Under the pieces are notes generated by a model. That model was not told the DNA's origin and searched no databases. It was given only the letters and a program-made list of their open reading frames with translations. This document shows positions 29,501-39,021 of a stretch of DNA of 64,000 nucleotides, one piece after another. The position numbers were made by a program, and so were the translations under genes. Source of the DNA: Labia minor. Taxonomy: Eukaryota > Arthropoda > Insecta > Dermaptera > Spongiphoridae. How positions within the stretch are numbered: position 1 is the first letter of the stretch; every line of letters starts with the position of its first letter. The stretch is taken from contig OY720350.1 of assembly GCA_963082975.1 (NCBI GenBank), positions 46,330,734 through 46,394,733 of the forward strand. The letters are read 5' to 3'.

Positions 29501-32138
29501 GATGAGCGACATCTATTCGTTAGTATCAATGGAATCAAACTAACCTAACGATTAAATTTGATGTTTTTAACATTTCGCTGCATAAAATAACAGTTTTTCA
29601 TTTAGTATTATTGAGTTATATATAGAGGTTAATCATAGAGAGCTCAAAATTGCATTTTCGACAATTATTACTTTTGTTGTTTGATTTAAAGAAATTTTCT
29701 GCCAAGCCGATCAACACTTTTAGAAATTTATGGTGATGCTGCTCCGTCATATCCCAATTGATTCTTTTTGTTTTTAAAAGTGTTTGTTGTCAATGAAAGA
29801 ACAGCCCAAAAGACTTATTGGACGAGAACCCATCTCAAACTCTCAAAGAACTTTTAGACAGCTTAGCAGTTGATGCATTAACTATTTCGAGACGTTTACA
29901 TGCAATGGAAAAGATCCAAAAGGAGGGAAAATGGTTTCCACACGAATTGACTGAAAATGCCATTTTTGAACCTCGGGGGAGGGGACATAGAGTTATAAAC
30001 TTGTGACTCATGGAAATTTATTGTTGTACTTTTCTATTCATAAAATGAATAATTCATATTAATAAATAAAATTTTTATTTTCCCAAAACGGTAATTCTTG
30101 GAATAAATTGGACGGAATTGGAAGAAGTGTCGGTCTCTTAGATGGCACCAGCCGGACGACTGTGGAAATCGTCTGAGCCAAAAAATTTGCTGTTCTTTTC
30201 TTGGTGTGACATTTTTTCACATATTTCCGATTCTTGCCAGACAAGTAAGAGACGACAGCTTTTCAGTGTCAAAATGTAAAACTTTCCATTCTGAATAGTT
30301 TTTGATCACTAGAGATGCATTGTCAAAGACTGAACCTTCAAGTTTCAATCACTGGAAAAAATTGACAATAACTGGGTAATTGTTCATTTTTTATTTTTTG
30401 ATAAAACCTTATAAATGCCTCATTCTTTGAACCTAAGACTATTTTTTTCAGCAGAACTTAAAGCAGCAGAATGAGCAGAAATTGAAGTTCCAAGTGACAA
30501 AAATTTATGGATGTAATGTGCTGGTACCTTTTTAACCTATAACTATTTTCAATTAGTTTCAAAAATCCAAAAATATTAGAGTTTATCAGCTGGAATTTTT
30601 TTTGATGAGTTATTCGAATTCGCCTTTTAGGCGATCATTGTATGGTATAGAGGAGTTAACTTGTATAATTAAGTGAACAAGTATAGACCAATTATTTTTA
30701 AAAATTAAGAAATTAATTCTTTTTTTTTCTCATCCGGATTATGAAAATGAATATGTAAAGTATTAAAAAAAAGGAAAAAGAAAAAAAAAAGTCGAATTGG
30801 CAGTCGTGGGACTGGCCGACAGAAGTGAAAACTTGTGCGTAAGAAATTTGAAAGCAGACGGAATGCGCACCAGCTTCACGAGAAAAATGAAATTTATATA
30901 CGTATATATATATATATATATATAAAATTCATAATTATTTTTTTCAGCAAACTGATTATTATTACAAAAATATTAAAAATACGATGTGTATGAATATATA
31001 TATATATGTCTGTCTGTCTGTGTGTGTGTCTGTGAAATACTCAAAAACTACCCGTCCGATTGCGATGAAACTTTCAGGGATTGTTGTGGGCGTCCCAGGG
31101 AAGGTTTTAGTGTAGTTAAATCCAAAATTAATTTATCCAAAATTAATTTAATTAGTAATATTTTGGTAAAAGTCTATTTATGGTTACCATGGTTACATTG
31201 AAAAATTTACAATAAATAAATAAAAATAATTGGAAATCTTTTCAACTTATTATTTTGATAAATTTTATTAATATTTTAAATTTTTTTTAAACTGCCAAAA
31301 ATAACATACCCATAATAATAGTTGTAATAAAAATAAAAATATAAATCACAATGTAAGTAAAATATTGAATCGTTTTATTTATATTGTTTCAATTATTGTT
31401 TGAATATTTATTAAATTTATATATAGATTAATTTACATGTTTAAATGTATATTTAATAAATTTATTTATTGATTCTTAATATTAATAATTCCAATTACTT
31501 TCTTGAAATTTTTTTTTATTTAAAAGCATATTCAGCATATCTCGCAAATTTGAATTGGATTAAATAACATATATTAATTTAAATTAAATTAAATTAATTC
31601 AATTATAAATTAAAATTAATAAATAATATTTATTAAACCAGCGAAAGTTTGGCTCTTTTTTGATGGCACCACGTCACATGTTGGCGCGTGAGATTTCCAG
31701 TGTTAAAAAAATTAATTCTGGTACTTTCAGCAATTCAATTTTCGATGTTGAGATTTTGATGTTTTTGATGTTATAAATAATATTTATTAAATTATAATTT
31801 AATTAATTTAATTTAATTTAAATTAATAAATATTATTTAATCAAATTCAAATTTGCGAGATAGTCGAGTGGATAGTGGAGTGTTTGGCTCTTTGTTGATG
31901 GCACCACGTCATGTGTTGGCGCGTGAGATTTCCAGTGTTAAAAAATTAATTCTGGTACTTTCAGCGATTCTATCAAGCTCAAATTCTATATATAGCAGTT
32001 TTATACAATTATTAATCCTGTGAAAAATTATCAAACATATATCTTTATTTTTACGGTCACACACACACACACACACACATATTTAAAAATTAATTTATTA
32101 AAATATATATTATATAATATATTATATATAGTATATAA

Positions 32139-32173
<35 letters not shown>

Positions 32174-35100
32174 GAAATTAATTTTAAATTATATAAATAT
32201 ATTAGAAATTAATTTAATATAATTTAACACATAATAATATATTAAAATATTTTATTTTATATATACATAATTTAGTAATACTGATTATTAATGTAAATAT
32301 AAATAATAATATTTAATATGGCAAATATGTAAAATTTTGTAAAGAATGTATCAGAAGTTTAGTGTCTAACATTCTGGCGTATTGCGCATGCGTATATCGG
32401 TCGGGTCGGTGTCGTTTTGGAATCTCACGCGAAATCTATATTTTTTCCCCATCCGCAAAAGTGCTCAACGCCGCTAAAGAAGTTTTCACTTCAACAAATA
32501 AAAACTAGAATTGATATAATGATTAGTGGTTCGTATAGGGTTGATATTTTATATTTAGCTCCGCAATCGATGTTACGGAGGTCTCAGTCAGCATGGTGAT
32601 TTCAAACCTATAGTACTTGAAGTATTATATGTATATTATATTACATCAAAATATAACAATCATCTGATAAGAAATAAATAATAATAAATATAATTCTTCA
32701 AAATCATTTTTTTTTTAACCAAGTGAAACTTGAAAGATACTAACCATAAGATTGAGAAATTTCGATTATATTCTAAAAATATTATTTAAAAATAAAGAGA
32801 AAATAAAATATAACAATCACGAATATATTTCTATTAAACAACATGAAATTGTACTAAGAGGGGGACGCAACTATAAACTAAAATTATTTTTCTAGAGAAT
32901 AATTTAAGTCTCAAATTAAATATTTTTCATTTTCTAATACAGAATTTCTCCCTACATAAATAGAAATTGAAGTATATAACTATAAATTGATTTATTATCT
33001 ATTATTTTAATAATTATATAAGTAGTAAAATTATTAATTAATATCAGAAAGAATTTGTATTATCGAAGTTGAGTTATAAATTTTGAATATCGAAATATTC
33101 TCATTAAATGATGAAATGCTAAGGAAGATAACTTTACTGGAAAACTATATTATAAGTGAATTCTAAGAATTTTAATTGAAACTGTTTGCTAAAGTTAAGT
33201 TGTCAATCACACTATATGCATCCCAATTAATTAAGAATTAATTTTAAATCAAGGAGAGAAGTGAAATTTCTCACTAGTTTCTCATTTCATTAGATATTCC
33301 TTTTGTTGACATTTGGTTTTATTTCTTGTCAATTTTAAATCTATGAATTATAGATTAGCTAATTATTTAAATTTAAAGTAAATTCTACATAAATGTTTTT
33401 AGATTTGCCTTATAAGTATATATAAGGTGGTTAATGAGAAAAAAAGGGTTGAAAATAAGATTAAATTAATTTGGTAGCACTCTGGATTAATTTAGAAGAA
33501 TAAATGGGTATTGAATCTGCGAAGGTTGATAAGGGAAATGATAAAATTGAATTCGTTCAGATTAAAAATGCATATATAAAATTAAACTAAAATTACGTAT
33601 GTATTTAATAAAAATAAAAAATTAATATTATAAAAATAGATAACAAAGAAATTAATCTGAAATTGAAGAAATTGATATGGTATCGTTATAGATAGGAATA
33701 TTATAAATTAAATGAATTTGAATTTCATTAAGTAATTGCAATTATTTAAATATGGATCGACCACTTAGCTGTTATTTAATCAATAATGAGTTCGGGGAAC
33801 ACTGGGAATTCACGTGAAGATTCTTGGTTATTTCCTCAAGGTATCGTGTCTATTTTCTTATCTGGGCGGGCATCGGCTTCCTTGCTCCACGGGTTGATCC
33901 TTTTAGTTTTTCTCACTTAGTGAAGAAGTCACCTCCCTTAAACTCTCTCCAAGAATGATCATAACTGTCTAAAAATGTAGAAGCTCATCATCCCCTCCAA
34001 TGTAACTTGGCTAATTGTCCACCCCTCACTCCCTCTTGGGTAACGAAGAGGTATATCATATGGGGACCAGATGGGATGCATTTTTATGAGTTTTTTAAAA
34101 CAAGAATTCAATAAATATCTTAACTTTTAATAGAAATTATTTCTATTGTCTCTGTCGGCTGGTTTACTTGATGTGTTACGCCAAAAGGTCTTTCATTCTC
34201 TATCCCAACAACTTCTTTATATTCTCTCACATGTGTTCAAAAAATAACTTTCTAGATGGTTGCCCCCACCATTGTATATATAAAAATGCATTTTTATGCT
34301 TATATATTACAATATATATATTATTATTATTATTATTTGCGCATAGACCCTGATGATCACGCAGAGCTTTAAATTTTGAATAATGCCCATGTACCAAATT
34401 TCATCATTCTAGCTCAAACAGTTTTTGCGTAATCTTGGTTACATACATACACACACACATACACACACAGACAGACATTTTTCTCAACCTTAGTGAAAAT
34501 GATTCAGGAACCTTCAAAACGTATAAAAACATCAAAATCTCAACATGGAAAATTTTCGTGATCGCGTGGCGAGATAGTAAAAATGAATGCCAAATTAGAG
34601 CGTTGTGCTGGATAATATGATATTTTGGTTGGTCAGAATTAATTTGTTTGACCAGGTATGTGAGAACACACAGTTCAAATATCTATTCTCGTTCTTTCCT
34701 CTTAATTAATTTCTCCGAAAACTTCTGTTTCAATCACCAGTGACTGTATTAAATTGTTCTAACATCATAGTCTATACAAAATAAATAAAAGATTTCATGT
34801 TTCATTGCATTTCAATGTCCATTTTTATAATTCAATAGTACCCTTATTAAAAATTTTAATTTCTTACTGAGATTATTTTATTTTATTTTTTATTTCTATT
34901 TTAAGACAAAAGTGTTCGCTGACCCGGATATTCAGAGTAGAAAGTTCAAGGCGTTAAATGAGTCTAAATATTCTCTTCATTTATGAAATTAAAAAAAAAA
35001 AAAATGATACCACCTTGCAGTAACACATTTCTTTCCCTTCTTTTTCTTCTTAATCAATTAATCATCCAAAATTTATTTCATTTTTTCCCAGACTAAAAAA

Positions 35101-38100
35101 AAATTAAGACAAATAAATTCTTATGTTCTGATATTGAACTGGTCATATTGATTTATTTCATTTATTTTTTTAGACATGTTAGAAATCTACTTTCAATTTC
35201 TAAAAAAACTTCCTTCCTTCAAGGGAATCTTGACTCTATTTCTTTCTTAATGTGGTCAGTCTTCTTGCCCTCCATTTTAGTCACTTTTTATCAAGAGTAC
35301 ATATTCAAATTTCATTTCATTTTTACTATCTCGCCAGAGATAGTATTGCGATAACGAAAATTTTCGATGTTGAGATTTTGATGTTTTTATACGTTTTGAA
35401 GGTTCTTGAATCATTTTCACTAAGGTTGAGAAAAATGTCTATGTGTGTGTGTATGTATGTAACCAAGTTACGCAAAAACGGTTTGAGCTACAATGATGAA
35501 ATTTGGTACATGGGCATTATTCAAAATTCATAGTTTTCTATCCACTTTTGAGAATTGTAGCTCAACCGGAAGAGGGTCATTACCTACAACGTTTTGATTT
35601 TTTTTTCTTCTAAAATGACCGTAAAAATAAAGATATATGTTTGATAATTTTTCACATGATTAAAAATTGTATAAAACTACTATATATAGAATTTCAGCTT
35701 GATTGAATCGGTGAAAGTACCAGAATAACTTTTTTAACACTGTAAATCTTACGCGCCAACACGTGACGTGGTGCCATCAACAAAGATCCAAACATGCGCT
35801 GGTTTAATAAATATTATTTATTAATTTTAATTTATAATTTTTAAGTAATTAAATTTAATTTAAATTAATATATGTTATTTAATCCAATTCAAATTTGCGA
35901 GATAGTCAAGTGGAGACACTCCAGTTTTTTATTTATAGTAAATAATCCTCTTTATCCGTGACGGTTCAAATAGCTCTTAAATTTTCCTTAAATGTTTAAA
36001 TTAATTGAAATGTTCCAAATAAATGGAAATATTTATTTTTAAACTGTATTTGATTATTACATTATTATTAAATATTTATATATATTCAAAATTTTATTTA
36101 TCATTTTCTTTTCTTAATTTATTGGATAATACTTTTCCAGTGGATTCCTTTTACAATTGCAAATAAAATAATATAATAAATAAATAATAAATAATTTAAT
36201 TTAATTTAAATTAATATATGTTATTTAATCTAATTCAAATTTGAGAGATAGCCGAGTGGAGACACTCGAGATTTTTTTATTTGCATTATTTATTTAATGA
36301 TAGGGTATTTAATAAATTTCATATGGATGAATATAAAAGTTCTATTCAAATTCCACACAGTTATTTTATTATTATTATTATTATTATTATTATACATTAT
36401 TATAATTCATATATTCATATATTTAATTTCTTATACCTAAACAATACCTAGTATTTATTAATAAACAAATTTCCTTAGAATATTGAAAATTTTGAAAAAT
36501 AATTTAAATATATATATATATATATACTAATCTATTTTTAAAATCTAAATAAAAAGAGAGAATAAAAATCTTTAATATTATTATTTTTTAATATTTATTA
36601 TATTACTTTAATTTTAATTAATAGATTTATTAAAATAATATTTTACATATAAATACATAAAAAAATTAAAAATATTTAAATGATTAATATATAATAATAA
36701 ACATACTTAAATTTAATCAATAAAAGTATAAATATTTTGTTTTATAAATTTATCAATATTTTTTTACATTTAATTACATTTAATTATATTATTTATTATA
36801 TTATTTTATTATTATTAATAAATCCTAAATATTTGTTATCACGAATTAATTAATTAATGAATTTAAAATGAACTTTTGTCATCTATAATGAAATTTATCA
36901 TTTTTTTAAATTTATTTTTTTAAACCCCATTTAACCATTTATTTTGAAGGTTTATTTATTTTAAGCCAAGCACACCTTCCCTCATTTTTCTCAATGCTAA
37001 AGAAGAGGTGGATTGAGGTAATCCATCTCATTAGGGATTTAAAGCAATTTAAACTCAACGAGAACAGTAATATATTTTATTTATCTGGCAAACAGAGTGT
37101 TTATCAGTTCCCAAGCTTAACGAGATTGTCAAATTAATTCCAACGTTGATAATCTCACTGTGATTATTCCAGATCAGTCAGACATTCATTCATCTCATTT
37201 CGAATAAATGAAATCTCTCAATCTACTATAAAAAGATAAATGAATTTGCAAGTAAAAAAATTCACCTTTTTTAAAAGGATGATTAATTTTCATTCAAGAA
37301 ATAGAAATCTATCTATTATATTATTTAACTAATCGTAATGTTCTAAAATTTGTATCTCAGGACTTGGAAACTAAACTCATTAAATCAATTAATAATATAA
37401 TAATTTTATTGATTAATTGTTCTAAATTTCGTCTAAACTCTCAAGGCCTTTCTCTCTTGTCTTTAAATCATGCGTGCCAAGTCAATTTCCGGCTTTTTAC
37501 TTATCAAAAACACCCTCACCGCCTACAAATCACGCAGCCGTTTAGTCGTGATTTGATCTATTCAAATATCACGTGACGTGTGGGAGTACATGAAATGACT
37601 TCGTGTTTTGGGTCAACTGTATATTCAATGGACCTTTGTCAATAAACAAACAACTAATTTGGATGTACTATATTGTATATTAGAGTTAATTTTGTATAAT
37701 AAACACTTCTATAAATTTTTTACATAAATTTTACAAATTAATTTACCTAATTTTTTTATATTTATGATCGAAATTATAGGTGAAAAATCATCAAGAATTA
37801 GAAAAAAAAACTATAAAAATAATAATGATAATAATATATTATTATTTTATTTATATATATATAATATTATATTTTTTCGTTTAGGTTTCAATAAGTTTTT
37901 ATTATTATGAGAAATTATTTCCAGGTAATTTTCACTTTTAATTGTGAGATTTGGGTCTCAACGTTTCGGCACCCATTTTTCCGTCATTTTCAAGAGAGTT
38001 TATTTAGATAAGAATGTTTTTTTGGAATTCTCGGTCTTGGTCTGTGTGACCAAGATTCGATGTCGGGGGGGAATTTCTGTCTGTCAGTAGCTGACTGACA

Positions 38101-38989
38101 TACATCTGATTTTGATGTCAACTCAGGACCGACCAGTCAGAACTTCGGAACACTGTAAGTCCAAAATCTCCTACTCATTCAATCCAAAACGCCGACATCG
38201 ACTCTTGGTCACACAGACTAAGACCAAAAATCAAAAAAAAAATTCCCTCCTAAATAACCTCTCTTGAAAATGGCGCCAAAATGGGTGTCGAAACTTTGGG
38301 ACCCAAATTTCACAATAAAGCATGAAAATAACCCAGAAATAATTTATCTCATAATAATATTTATAATATTATTAATAAGAAATTATAATATGTATTATTA
38401 TTATTATTATCCGACTTTAGCTCACTTTCTCAGCAAATTGCTGAAAAACTTTCACCCATCCCTTTAGATGTTATATGGGATTGGGCTCGGACGGTGTGGA
38501 GAGAGAATTCACCCTAACCCACACGGATAACCTGTCTCTCAGCTCATCATTAGGAATTTCCGCACTATGTAGCAAGTTTGAAGAATAACAGACTTGTTAA
38601 TCAGTGGTATATGGTCTTCTGAAATTCCCAATATTTTTAAATTTTTCTTCAAATTGTTACTGGAGACACCCTCCACCGAGATAACCCCCGGGGTAATTTT
38701 CACCTCTCCAATCTTCCAGATACGCCTGATTTCCATCGCGAGGTTCTGATATTTATTTATCTTTTCCTTTTCGGTTTTTCGGATGTTATGACTAAGAGGG
38801 ACCGCAATGTCAATCAGATAGGCCCACTTTTCTTTTTTATTTATTAGTAAAATGTCGGGCCTATTATGGTCGCAGGTCTTGTCGGTCAATATCGGGCGGT
38901 CCCAGTATAACACCCATGTGTTATTCTCCAAGACGGGATCAGGGACATACCTGTAGTAGGGGGTGGGGCTAGGAATCAGATGGTGTTGA

Positions 38990-39021
<32 letters not shown>

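Noticed and set aside
30059-30244. 61-codon minus-strand frame next to the mariner relic
   Set aside because: A possible remnant of the same transposon, but no motif could be matched.
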